From an uncultured Clostridia bacterium (GTDB lineage: Bacteria > Bacillota > Clostridia > Oscillospirales > CAG-272): DNA of 64,000 nt. Within the stretch, counting starts at the first letter, position 1. Each line of letters opens with the position of its first letter. Location: the NCBI GenBank assembly GCA_948466345.1, contig CAOKAC010000001.1, forward strand, positions 124,001 through 188,000, written 5' to 3'. This document shows, piece by piece, positions 12,499 to 20,751 of the stretch. The notes under the pieces were generated by a model. That model had not been told where the DNA came from. It was given only the letters and a program-made list of their open reading frames with translations, and did no database searches. A program made the position numbers and the translations under genes.

Positions 12499-12538
12499 TT
12501 GTACAATATATTGTACAATAATATTATATGTATGTCAA
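12499..12538 (-). promoter_or_regulatory. yefM-yoeB promoter and TGTACA operator pair
   Basis: TTGTACAATATATTGTACAA (12499-12518) holds two TGTACA hexamers 12 bp apart, the known YefM site type. The promoter TTGACA (12538-12533), 17 bases, TACAAT (12515-12510) overlaps it, so binding would block transcription. Confidence 0.85.
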
Positions 12539-12586
12539 GCGCTTTTATGTTAATATATTGATGATCATTTTGTTAATGCTAAAAAA

Positions 12587-12727
12587 ATGATCACCCAAAA
12601 GGAATATGATGCATGGGCCTCCGGTGAAAGTAATTCTTTTATGCAATTACTCCCGGAAATCGCTGTATTCTATGATGTGCCTTTGGAATATTTAACAGAT
12701 AAAATTGCTAAAACGCTGTCCCGCTAA
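12587..12727 (+). pseudogene. XRE C-terminal fragment (duplicate)
   Basis: MITQKEYDAWASGESNSFMQ, then FYDVPLEYLTDKIAKTLSR: a 46-codon open frame copying the second half of the XRE gene at 11659-11932, without the first HTH helices or a ribosome site. It diverges after 12665. Confidence 0.6.
12590..12665 (+). repeat. 76-bp direct repeat, right copy
   Basis: See 11804-11879. The 786-bp unit between corresponding points contains the whole yefM-yoeB operon with its terminator and operators. Confidence 0.85.
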
Positions 12728-12794
12728 TAAGAATAACTTTTTATATGCTTGCCCCCCTTTCGAAACAAATGCATTCATTTACATCGGAGCAAAT

Positions 12795-13914
12795 ATGAAA
12801 TACTCAATAAAATATAAAAATGGAAAAAAATATTATCGTTGTCACTGGTATGAAAACGGGAAGGAATACGATCTTACTGCTCTTTCAAAAGCAAAATTAA
12901 ACGAGAAGGTCGAAACAACAAAGCAACGAATACGTGAAGGACTTACGTTAAATAATCCAAATATAACCGTAGCGGCATGGGCTGAAATATGGCTGGAAAC
13001 CTACAAAAAACCTATGGTAGTCGAAAAGTCGTATAATAAACTATAAGACGATTATAAACACTTATATTTTGCCCGAAATAGGCAATTACAAAGTAAGTGA
13101 CATACAGCACGCTGCTTTACAAAAAATTTTAAATGAGAATAATAAAAGCCGCTCCTATATGGAGAAAATTAAAAATGCTATGACTGGTATGTTCGATCAG
13201 GCAAAAAGGAATAGAATCATTGGCTTTAATCCGTCTGAAGGGCTTAAAATTCCAGGCAGTGCGGTACACGGAAAAAGGCGTTGTCTAACACATTTAGAAG
13301 AAACAGCATTTTTGAAGGTATGCGAGACACACTATGCCGGTTTGTTTGGATTGCTTATGTATTACTGTGGGCTGCGCCCCGGTGAGTGTTCTGCTCTTTT
13401 GTGGGAAGATATAGATCTGGAAAATAAAATAATTCATATTACAAAAGCAACCGAAAGCGGACAACGAGATAAAATAAAAGGACCTAAAACCAGCGCCGGA
13501 GTTAGGGATGTCCCTATTCCAGATGTTTTTCTTCCTGTTTTGCAATCGGAAAGGGAAACTGGTCGGGTCTTAAAGGTCCCCAGCACAGGTGCGCCAGTGA
13601 ACGATGATAATTTAGTACGATGGTTTAAAAACATTGTTCGTGAAATGAATATAGAAATGAGTGCTGAATTATACAGAAATAAAATCATAAAGCCCAAAGT
13701 GGAGGATATTACAGCCTACTGCATAAGGCATACATATTGTACAAACTTACAGCGTGCTGGTATTCCTCTTAATGTTGCCAAATATTTGATGGGACATGAA
13801 GATATTACAATTACCGCTTCTATATACACACATCAAACGGACGATCAGACAGAAAATGCGCAAAAATTTATAAACAATTTTTATAGTAATACAGAAAAGG
13901 AATCCGGGGACTAA
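12795..13914 (+). pseudogene. int: Tyrosine recombinase / integrase, single-base frameshift
   Basis: ATG at 12795 follows GGAG. The N-terminal AP2-like arm-binding domain (MKYSIKYKNGKKYYRCHWYE) and the start of the core-binding domain run to VVEKSYN. At 13038-13040 (AAA) an extra base stops the frame; one base over, YKTIINTYILPEIGNYKVSD continues to 13914. Catalytic Arg in YCGLRPGE, the RH of CIRHTYCT (Tyr in place of the first His of HxxR) and MGHEDITITASIYTH with the nucleophilic Tyr are present. It adjoins attR. The lesion may be real or a sequencing error. Confidence 0.8.
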
Positions 13915-13970
13915 ACTTAATAAACAACGAAAAATTCCTATATTTATTGATGTCTTTGGGTTTTCATATT

Positions 13971-14018
13971 CAGACTCTGAATCTGTTTGTTGGGGTTCGA
14001 ATCCCTATTCCGCTGCCA
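13971..14018 (+). other. attR: 3' half of a tRNA-Gln gene
   Basis: The stretch reads as anticodon arm CAGA-CTCTGAA-TCTG (anticodon CTG), variable loop, T-arm with GGTTCGAATCC, acceptor TTCCGCT, discriminator G and CCA. The 5' half is missing; upstream is integrase-side DNA. This is what remains at the right end when an element integrates in a tRNA gene, with the complete tRNA at the left end (outside the window). Confidence 0.65.
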
Positions 14019-14022
14019 AAGC

Positions 14023-14067
14023 AAAAACCTGTCAAAAGTGAGAATTACACTTTTCGGCAGGTTTTTG
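14023..14067 (+). terminator. Terminator, probably that of the tRNA-Gln gene
   Basis: AAAAACCTGTC, then AAAAGTG, loop AGAATTA, CACTTTT, CGGCAGGTTTTT: a long stem with T-run, five bases after the CCA. Confidence 0.85.
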
Positions 14068-14099
14068 TTATATATTGACATTGGAAAAGAAGGTTCTCT

Positions 14100-14178
14100 A
14101 CGGATATTGAAATCCGAAAATTAATACCTGACCTCGCAGAGGAATATATACATTTTTTTGACATCACCCACAATGCGC
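14100..14178 (+). pseudogene. Fragment of a GNAT acetyltransferase start
   Basis: DIEIRKLIPDLAEEYIHFFD resembles the first residues of a common clostridial GNAT family, but the start codon is ACG and the rest is lost at the hairpin 14179. Short and uncertain; a remnant next to the insertion site. The remainder of 13915-14255 holds only attR and two hairpins. Confidence 0.35.
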
Positions 14179-14220
14179 AAGAAAAGAAGAGAGAATCATT
14201 AGATTCTCTCTTCTTTTCTT
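14179..14220. terminator. 19-bp perfect hairpin, bidirectional terminator
   Basis: AAGAAAAGAAGAGAGAATC, loop ATTA, and exact complement. It lies 35 bp past the stop of the minus-strand cupin gene. Confidence 0.75.
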
Positions 14221-14255
14221 GGCTTCAAAGGTCTGCTTACAGCAAAAGAATGCCT

Positions 14256-14699
14256 TTAGCGCGCCTCCTCTTCCATATCAGCAATGGCTTTTGTAGCCTG
14301 AACAGTACCATGTGGATGATGCGGCGGAGCATATATCGTATAAATTTTAAGGGGGCGTTTTCCGGTGTTCACAACATTGTGCCATGTTCCTGCAGGCACA
14401 AAAACTGCAAATCCAGCAGAAACCGGACGTTTATAATGCAGCCGATTTTCGGCAGGCCCCATCATAGCCATTCCAGTTCCGCTTTCAATACGCAAAAATT
14501 GATCGGTATCCGGATGTACCTCCAATCCAATCTCACCGCCTACTGGGATGCTCATTAAAGTAAGTTGTAAATGTTGGCCTGTCCACAGCGCTGTCCGATA
14601 GTTTGTATTTTGTCGGGTTGCTTTATCGATATTTGTCACAAATGGCTGTGGGCCGTGATCCTGTACAGAGACATGAACATGATTGCTGTTTCGATTCAT
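14256..14699 (-). CDS. Cupin-domain protein
   Basis: A 147-residue protein with a single cupin barrel: motif 1 GGEIGLEVHPDTDQFLRIES has one His, Asp/Gln and Glu in place of HxH...E; motif 2 FVPAGTWHNVVNTG keeps the His. This type resembles mannose-6-phosphate-isomerase-like cupins of Clostridia. ATG at 14699 follows AAAGGAGGGG. The C-terminal tail APPHHPHG is His-rich. Likely a metal-binding small-molecule protein; substrate unknown. Confidence 0.75.
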   Translation of the reverse strand: MNRNSNHVHVSVQDHGPQPFVTNIDKATRQNTNYRTALWTGQHLQLTLMSIPVGGEIGLEVHPDTDQFLRIESGTGMAMMGPAENRLHYKRPVSAGFAVFVPAGTWHNVVNTGKRPLKIYTIYAPPHHPHGTVQATKAIADMEEEAR

Positions 14700-14799
14700 A
14701 ATGCTCCCCTCCTTTCTTTATTTATAATATGAAAATCTATCTGTTCCTGTGCAAAAAAGGCCGCAGTCGTTTGAAAGTCTATCTGCATGGCATCCACAT

Positions 14800-15708
14800 T
14801 TAAGATAAGCAACCATCTGCAGCACGCACGCAAAGCATTTCCTGAATAGCTGCAACGTATTTCTTTCCATCCAAATACCCCTGCTCCATCCGTTTTTTTG
14901 CATTTTCCGCATTAAAATCCAAGGTCCCAGTAAAGTTTTGCAGCGCGCTTTTTACTAAATTGATATGCACGATCTGCGCGTCGGGAAGGCATTGTGTACA
15001 GGTTTTGTCTCGCTCCTCCATAGTGACGACAATCATCTTACGCACTCCCCGTCGGTATAGCGGAACAATCGGCACATTGTCTTCAATGCCACCGTCTATG
15101 TATTCTTCTCCCTCTATGCTAATATCCGGAAAAATCAATGGAATTGCGGAAGAAGCAAGCAAGATATCCGCAATCAGCGCAGTCTTTTGACGACGGATAT
15201 CAAAATAAACCGGCATAGTTTGATATTTAAACAGTTTGATAGCCAGCAGAGAGGCCACACGGGTAAATATATTATCCTCAGAATGCTTTTTTACATAATT
15301 ATAAAAGCAAGGGCGTTTCTGCAATTTGGCCGCCGTTACATAAAAATCCAGCGCTCCATTTTTCAAAATCCGTGGATCTATGTTGTGTTTTATCAGTTCG
15401 CCTAAACCGGCATTGGAAAACCATCCCTCCTCACAGGTACCCTGTTCATAACGGCAAAGAGACTGGCAGCATTTATAAATGTCTTTTTCGGTCAGCACTT
15501 GGCCCGGACTGATTGACGCCCACACTTTTTCTGCTCTGTTTAAATTTCCCATACAAAACAGGGCGCCGTTCAAAGCGCCTATGGATGTGCCGGCTACGGC
15601 ATCTATCTTGGTATCAATCCCTGCCTCCCGCAGAGCGCGCCACACGCCAATTTGGTAAGCGCCTTTTCCGCCGCCACCTCCTAGAACAAGTCCCACTTTT
15701 TCTTTCAT
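14800..15708 (-). CDS. Patatin-like phospholipase
   Basis: A 302-residue protein. Oxyanion loop GGGGGKGAYQIG near residues 10-21, nucleophile Ser in GTSIG near 42, catalytic Asp in YIDGG near 200: the Ser-Asp dyad of patatins. ATG at 15708 follows AGGTGG; the upstream in-frame ATG at 15732 lacks a site. No signal peptide, so it would act inside the cell on acyl lipids. About 100 bp separates it from the cupin gene. Confidence 0.85.
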   Translation of the reverse strand: MKEKVGLVLGGGGGKGAYQIGVWRALREAGIDTKIDAVAGTSIGALNGALFCMGNLNRAEKVWASISPGQVLTEKDIYKCCQSLCRYEQGTCEEGWFSNAGLGELIKHNIDPRILKNGALDFYVTAAKLQKRPCFYNYVKKHSEDNIFTRVASLLAIKLFKYQTMPVYFDIRRQKTALIADILLASSAIPLIFPDISIEGEEYIDGGIEDNVPIVPLYRRGVRKMIVVTMEERDKTCTQCLPDAQIVHINLVKSALQNFTGTLDFNAENAKKRMEQGYLDGKKYVAAIQEMLCVRAADGCLS

Positions 15709-15777
15709 ATAATCACCACCTACTGGTATCATATGAACGGCATATGTGTATTGTGCATTCTGCTTAAAATACTAAAA

Positions 15778-15813
15778 CAACCGCTTTCCAAAAATGGAAA
15801 GCGGTTGTTTTTT
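15778..15813. terminator. Bidirectional terminator
   Basis: CAACCGCTTTCC, loop of six, GGAAAGCGGTTG, T-runs on both strands. It ends the GH127-like gene on the minus strand. Confidence 0.88.
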
Positions 15814-17650
15814 ATACATCAGATTGCTTATAGCTGCGCGTAATATTCACTCTGGCAGGAGATACCTGACCAATTTCAATCGCCGGCAGCCATGTGGTAT
15901 AGGGCGTGCCGCTTGCACCAGCAGCTTGCATATCGCATAAAACCAACGGCTGCCCATTGTTGTTAAAGTGAAACAGCCTGCCGCAAAGGTAAGCGGGTTC
16001 TGTCTGTACAAACTGCAGATTTCCTAGGGCAATCTCCGATGGAACGTCGTTGATTGAATCTGCGTAATAAAAGCCATCGTACGCCAGCAGTAAGGGACCA
16101 CGGTATATAGAGCATTTGTCTGTGTATTCTTTTTCTCCTGGAGAAAACCGCAGAGACATGTCAAAATCAATGCCAATCGTGTCTCCATCTGTCCATTCCC
16201 GCTCAATTAAAAAGTACCCAGGACATACTTCTTCCGGAATATCATCATTCATCTGCACCTTGGTTTTTTCAGACCAAAATGGAATGCGGACAAATATCTT
16301 TCGCTCCGTGCCCGCTATACCAGATAATCGAATGCGCACTTTCCCGTCATAGGGGTAATCCGTCTCCTGGCAAATACAGATTTTGCCCTCTCCAATCTTC
16401 ACTTCTCCTTTGCCCGCGCCATAATAATTGATGTAAAGCGCCTGGCCGTCTGTCATATAGGCCCAGCGAGCAAGCTCTCCAAACATTCGGGGGGCGTTTA
16501 CAGAGCAGCAGTTCAAATCCGGACTGCCGGGACGACATTGGAACCCAATCTCCCAATAGTTTGCTTTTTTATCTCCCTCCATGGGCGTATTGTATGTAGA
16601 CCATCTTCCCGTAGGAGAGAAACTACCCAATCCTGCGTTATAAGTAGAAAGCTCCAACGCATCTGCCGCCATACTGTCTCCGGTAAGCTGCAGCATTTCC
16701 GCTGTAAGCGCCATATAAGCGACGGTGCAGCAGGTTTCAATCGCGCCGTTTTCATAGGGATTTCCGATAGCTTGTTCTCCGGTAGAAAAACCGCCTGTAT
16801 TGTGGACATCTGTTTGCGTAATACTGCGCCAAATTTGGATAAATGCCTTTTTATAGCTTTCTTCACCGGTACAGTAATACAACTGGGCAAGCGCCATGAT
16901 CGAATGCAGACTTTCCCACCGTGGCTTCGGCGTTTTATAATATTCTTGGTCCGCCAGAGCCAGACGATAATAATCCCCACAGCCCGGCGCGGCAAAATCC
17001 TGGACAACCTCCAATGCAAAGTCCAAATATCTTTGCGTGTGCGTTTCCCTGTACAAAATGGCAAACACATGGCCCACAGCATAGTTCATTTCTGTTTCGC
17101 CCATATCGTAAAGCCGGCGGCTGCCCGACTTTGCGTTATAAAATGTTTCACAGAACAAATCTGCAATTTTTATCACACAATCCCAGGCGGACCGGTCGCC
17201 CGTTTCCCGATACCACAGCAGCAGTCCATACATGATATGATAGTGGGACCATCCGTCCCAGGTATTGTATGGATCCACGTCCCCAATCTTTTCTCTGGAA
17301 GAACGGCCGGAAAGCTGACAGTCAGATGGCCAACAGCCCAAATATCCATTCTCTCTCTGCAGCGAGATTAACTCCGCGATGAAGGACTGCAAGTATGTAT
17401 ACAATTTTGAATTTTTTGTAAGGCGGTAGAGCAGCACGGAACAGGTGATATATTTTCCTGCAAATTCTCCTGACCAGGGGAGCAGTCTGCGGCCGGGCTT
17501 TTTGTCCGGATACTTCAGCATATCTAGAATAGCCGGGTTTGATTCCCGGATCCCAATGAGCCAGTTGTCTATAATTCCGTCTGTGAGATTTCCTATGACG
17601 TCATCCATTTGCAGATGTATTTCCGATACGGGCTGCATTTTTTCTTTCAT
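15812..17650 (-). CDS. GH127-like (DUF1680) glycoside hydrolase
   Basis: A 612-residue (alpha/alpha)6-barrel protein. GAIETCCTVAYMALTAEML and PDLNCCSVNAPRMFGELARW are the cysteine-containing segments of the beta-L-arabinofuranosidase family, where a Glu and zinc-bound Cys act in catalysis; a C-terminal beta domain follows (RIPFWSEKTKVQMND). ATG at 17650 follows AAGGA; TTG at 17656 is less likely. No signal peptide, so it acts on imported oligosaccharides. Substrate (arabinofuranoside or related) is inferred. Confidence 0.75.
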   Translation of the reverse strand: MKEKMQPVSEIHLQMDDVIGNLTDGIIDNWLIGIRESNPAILDMLKYPDKKPGRRLLPWSGEFAGKYITCSVLLYRLTKNSKLYTYLQSFIAELISLQRENGYLGCWPSDCQLSGRSSREKIGDVDPYNTWDGWSHYHIMYGLLLWYRETGDRSAWDCVIKIADLFCETFYNAKSGSRRLYDMGETEMNYAVGHVFAILYRETHTQRYLDFALEVVQDFAAPGCGDYYRLALADQEYYKTPKPRWESLHSIMALAQLYYCTGEESYKKAFIQIWRSITQTDVHNTGGFSTGEQAIGNPYENGAIETCCTVAYMALTAEMLQLTGDSMAADALELSTYNAGLGSFSPTGRWSTYNTPMEGDKKANYWEIGFQCRPGSPDLNCCSVNAPRMFGELARWAYMTDGQALYINYYGAGKGEVKIGEGKICICQETDYPYDGKVRIRLSGIAGTERKIFVRIPFWSEKTKVQMNDDIPEEVCPGYFLIEREWTDGDTIGIDFDMSLRFSPGEKEYTDKCSIYRGPLLLAYDGFYYADSINDVPSEIALGNLQFVQTEPAYLCGRLFHFNNNGQPLVLCDMQAAGASGTPYTTWLPAIEIGQVSPARVNITRSYKQSDV

Positions 17651-17685
17651 AATCAAACCATTCCTTTTATTGATGTATTGACAAA

Positions 17686-18483
17686 CTATATAAGTGCAAT
17701 TTCCAAAATATCGCTTTCGTCCAGCTCCAATAGTTCTGCAACCAAATCTGCATGGGCATAGGAGTCATGCGCCTTGCTGTTATGGGCGTCGCTGCCAAAC
17801 AAAAACCTGCACCCACACTCCTTTGCAATCTGAAACATGCGCATCTGGGAACAGGCTGCAATCTCCTCTTTTGTTTTCGTATGCATAGAGTCTACATTAA
17901 TTTCAATGGCGATTCCCCGTTCGGCAGTTTGGCTAAACAGCCTTTTAAAGCAGTCGTCAGAAATCATGTCTATTAAAATCGTATAATCATATGGACATCC
18001 TACCGCTTCAAAGGGATGCGCGATGGCGGTAATATATCGATATACAGAACTACTCAAAATGTCTTCATATGCCTGGATCATAAAATCCACATGTTTTTGA
18101 TAGGGTTGATAAAAGTCCCTAGGCATCACCAGATGCGTATGGGAGTTTGGAACCAAAATAAAATCAAGCTGCTGGGCAGTTTTTTCTGTAATTGTTACGT
18201 CTCTGCGAATGGGGTCGTACTCCGTCTCACAGCCAAAATACAGCTTTATATGTGGATCGGCGCGGCAGGCGAGTTCCGGTTTCAAACGGAGCAGGTGGGA
18301 AAAATTTTGAGACACATAAAAGGGCGTGGCACCGGGAATTTTTTCATCCCAAAAATGATTGGAAAAGCCTAAATGTGTAAGTCCTATATTTTTGGCGATT
18401 TCCAAATAATTTTCTACAGTTGCAGATTCATCTGCGCACAGAGACAGTTCGGTATGTATATGAAAGTCGTGTCGTATTCTCAT
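17686..18483 (-). CDS. PHP-domain phosphoesterase (histidinol-phosphatase-like)
   Basis: A 265-residue protein. DFHIHTELS at the start, HLGFSNH, FGCETEYDP, PNSHTH, AIAHPFE and LFGSDAH give the metal ligands of the PHP barrel. ATG at 18483 follows GGAGGG. Related to HisK-type phosphatases, but without his genes nearby, so the substrate is open. 35 bp upstream of the GH127-like gene; cotranscription is likely. Confidence 0.75.
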   Translation of the reverse strand: MRIRHDFHIHTELSLCADESATVENYLEIAKNIGLTHLGFSNHFWDEKIPGATPFYVSQNFSHLLRLKPELACRADPHIKLYFGCETEYDPIRRDVTITEKTAQQLDFILVPNSHTHLVMPRDFYQPYQKHVDFMIQAYEDILSSSVYRYITAIAHPFEAVGCPYDYTILIDMISDDCFKRLFSQTAERGIAIEINVDSMHTKTKEEIAACSQMRMFQIAKECGCRFLFGSDAHNSKAHDSYAHADLVAELLELDESDILEIALI

Positions 18484-18604
18484 AAACGCCCTCCGACAGC
18501 GGTACATATAAAATAATTTTATAAAGCAAAAATGCCTGTGCGTTATATATGCATTGTACTATAAAACATCGAAAAATGCAAGAATATAGCCACGATATAA
18601 ATAC

Positions 18605-18632
18605 AAAAAAGGGAGAATACTCTCCCTTTTTT
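18605..18632. terminator. Bidirectional terminator
   Basis: AAAAAAGGGAGA, loop ATAC, TCTCCCTTTTTT, directly after the esterase stop on the minus strand. Confidence 0.85.
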
Positions 18633-18635
18633 CTC

Positions 18636-19448
18636 TTAAACTATCTGCAGCCATTCCAATGCAGACTTTACCCAACCGCCTATATGGGGGTCGCCCTTAG
18701 CCGGATCATTCTGGGACGTCTCAGCCGTCACCACAGACATTCCGTGCGGTCCCTTTGGATATATATGCAGTTCCACGGGGATATTGTGCGCAATCAGCGC
18801 CTGCGCATACAGCATGGAATTTTGAATCGATACGCAGTCATCATTCTGCGTCTGCCAGATAAATGCAGGCACTGTATTTTCGCCTACTTGCAATTCCAAA
18901 GAGCATTCCTGCTTCCACTGCTCCGCATCCGCTCCAGCGCCGCAAATCAATTCTCTGGAGTATTCGTGTGCATACTCTCCCATGCTGATCACTGGGTAAG
19001 AAAGAATCACGCCGCGCGGCTTGTTCATTCCAAAAGGCATATCCGACGCAGCTTTGGCATACTCCCTGTCCCACAGGGTACCGATTGCACCAGCCAAGTG
19101 GCCCCCAGCAGAAAATCCGCACACAAAAATCCGATCAGGATCAACATTGTACTTCTCCGCATTTTCTCGAATGTGACAAATCGCCAAAGAAACATCTACC
19201 AACGGGCGAGGATATTTTGCATGCTCCCCAATAGAATAATACAGTACAAATGCATTGCAGCCTGCTGCAAGAAACGTTTTTGCGGCAGGCTCTGCCTCCC
19301 GCTCTGCAAGAAACGCATATGCACCGCCGGGAAGGACAATTACTGCAGCTCTGGGTCGAACGCACATGTCTCCTACATTATTTGCAATATATGTACAAAG
19401 ACGCACGTTTTCGTCTCCCTCACGCAGATAAATCGTATCGCAGGTCAT
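18636..19448 (-). CDS. Alpha/beta-hydrolase esterase (acetylesterase-like)
   Basis: A 270-residue protein: oxyanion VLPGGAYAFLAERE, nucleophile GFSAGGHLAGAI near residue 118, acid in TQNDDCVSIQNS and His in GPHGMSV. The pattern matches BD-FAE/acetyl-xylan-esterase-like enzymes of Clostridia. Cytoplasmic (no signal). A role in removing acetyl groups from imported sugars suits the GH-rich neighbourhood but is not shown. Confidence 0.75.
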   Translation of the reverse strand: MTCDTIYLREGDENVRLCTYIANNVGDMCVRPRAAVIVLPGGAYAFLAEREAEPAAKTFLAAGCNAFVLYYSIGEHAKYPRPLVDVSLAICHIRENAEKYNVDPDRIFVCGFSAGGHLAGAIGTLWDREYAKAASDMPFGMNKPRGVILSYPVISMGEYAHEYSRELICGAGADAEQWKQECSLELQVGENTVPAFIWQTQNDDCVSIQNSMLYAQALIAHNIPVELHIYPKGPHGMSVVTAETSQNDPAKGDPHIGGWVKSALEWLQIV

Positions 19449-19476
19449 TTCTTGTTCGTATTATCCTTTCTATTGA

Positions 19477-20571
19477 TTAAACATCCAGATATCCCAATTT
19501 ATACAGCAATTCTGCCGACAGCAGCGCCCCGCCTGCGGCGCCCCGCAGAGTGTTGTGGGAAAGTCCTACAAACTTCCAATCAAAAAGCGTATCTTCACGC
19601 AGACGTCCTGCGCAAACACCCATTCCACCGCAAACATCCCTGTCCAAATGCGTCTGCGGACGGTTGTCTTCTTCAAAATATGTAATAAACTGCTCCGGCG
19701 CATGCGGCAGTCCCAACGTCTGGGGCATACCTTTAAACGCCTTCCATTCAGAAAGAATCTGCTCTTTGGTTGGCTTATTCTCAAAGTTCACAAATACCGT
19801 AGCCATATGACCGTCCAAAACAGGCACGCGAATGCACTGGCTAGTAATTATGGTATCCTCAGCAGGTACAATTACCCCGTCCTTATATTCTCCCCAGATA
19901 CGCAAGGGCTCACGTTCGCTTTTTTCTTCCTCTCCGCCAATAAAGGGAATCACATTATCTACAATTTCCGGCATTTCCCGGAATGTTTTGCCGGCGCCGC
20001 TGATTGCCTGATACGTGCTGACCACTACCTGGCGCACACCAAACTTACGCAGGGGAGTGAGCATAGGCACATAGCTCTGGATAGAACAGTTGGGCTTCAC
20101 AGCGATAAATCCCCGTGTCGTTCCCAGCCGTTTCTTCTGATCGGCAATCACTGCCGCATGGCCGTCGTTGATTTCTGGAATCAGCATAGGAACATCGGGC
20201 GTCCACCGGTTGGCGCTGTTGTTGGATACAACAGGCAGTTCCGCCTTTGCATAAGCTTCTTCCATCGCAATAACTGCATCTTTTTTCATATCGACCGCAC
20301 AAAAGATAAAGTCTACCTTCTCTTTCATGGCAGCAATATCGGCGGCATCCATTACCACCATATCTCGTGCGTATGCCGGAATCTCGCAGGACAGCTTCCA
20401 TCTGTCCCCCACTGCATCCATATATTTTGTGCCTGCGCTGCGTGCGCTTGCGGCAAGGGCAGTTACTTCAAAATAGGGATGATTTTCCAAAAGCGTAATA
20501 AACCGTTGTCCTACCATCCCCGTCGCTCCAACGATTCCCGCTCTAATTTTGCAGGCCACGATTGTCACCAT
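19477..20571 (-). CDS. asd: Aspartate-semialdehyde dehydrogenase
   Basis: A 364-residue protein that reduces aspartyl phosphate for lysine, threonine, methionine and diaminopimelate synthesis. GATGMVGQRFI binds NADP; the catalytic Cys is in VKPNCSIQSY near residue 161; the segment SGAGKTFREM follows. This is the archaeal/USG-1-like subgroup. The start at 20571 has a poor ribosome site; a GTG 12 bases on is an alternative. No lysine riboswitch is visible upstream. Confidence 0.88.
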   Translation of the reverse strand: MVTIVACKIRAGIVGATGMVGQRFITLLENHPYFEVTALAASARSAGTKYMDAVGDRWKLSCEIPAYARDMVVMDAADIAAMKEKVDFIFCAVDMKKDAVIAMEEAYAKAELPVVSNNSANRWTPDVPMLIPEINDGHAAVIADQKKRLGTTRGFIAVKPNCSIQSYVPMLTPLRKFGVRQVVVSTYQAISGAGKTFREMPEIVDNVIPFIGGEEEKSEREPLRIWGEYKDGVIVPAEDTIITSQCIRVPVLDGHMATVFVNFENKPTKEQILSEWKAFKGMPQTLGLPHAPEQFITYFEEDNRPQTHLDRDVCGGMGVCAGRLREDTLFDWKFVGLSHNTLRGAAGGALLSAELLYKLGYLDV

Positions 20572-20621
20572 ATCCGGGCATTGCCCGGTCCTTTACTGGA
20601 TTATAAATTTATATTGTGTCT

Positions 20622-20650
20622 ATGTTATCATATGTTATGCCATTTGTCAA
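20622..20650 (-). promoter_or_regulatory. Probable asd promoter
   Basis: TTGACA (20650-20645), 17 bases, TAACAT (20627-20622). Confidence 0.5.
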
Positions 20651-20683
20651 TTATACCGCGGTGCAAATGTACGTTTTCCCGTC

Positions 20684-20712
20684 TTGACCAGCTATAGAAA
20701 ATATGATATTAT
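20684..20712 (+). promoter_or_regulatory. Promoter of the cohesin-dockerin gene
   Basis: TTGACC (20684-20689), 17 bases, TATTAT (20707-20712). Confidence 0.6.
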
Positions 20713-20751
20713 AATAAATGTAGATAATATATCATTGAAAGGATGAATCCT

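Noticed and set aside
18549..20697. Two frames of about 380 codons opposite the esterase and asd
   Set aside because: Both overlap well-supported genes in full and carry no motif or start signal.
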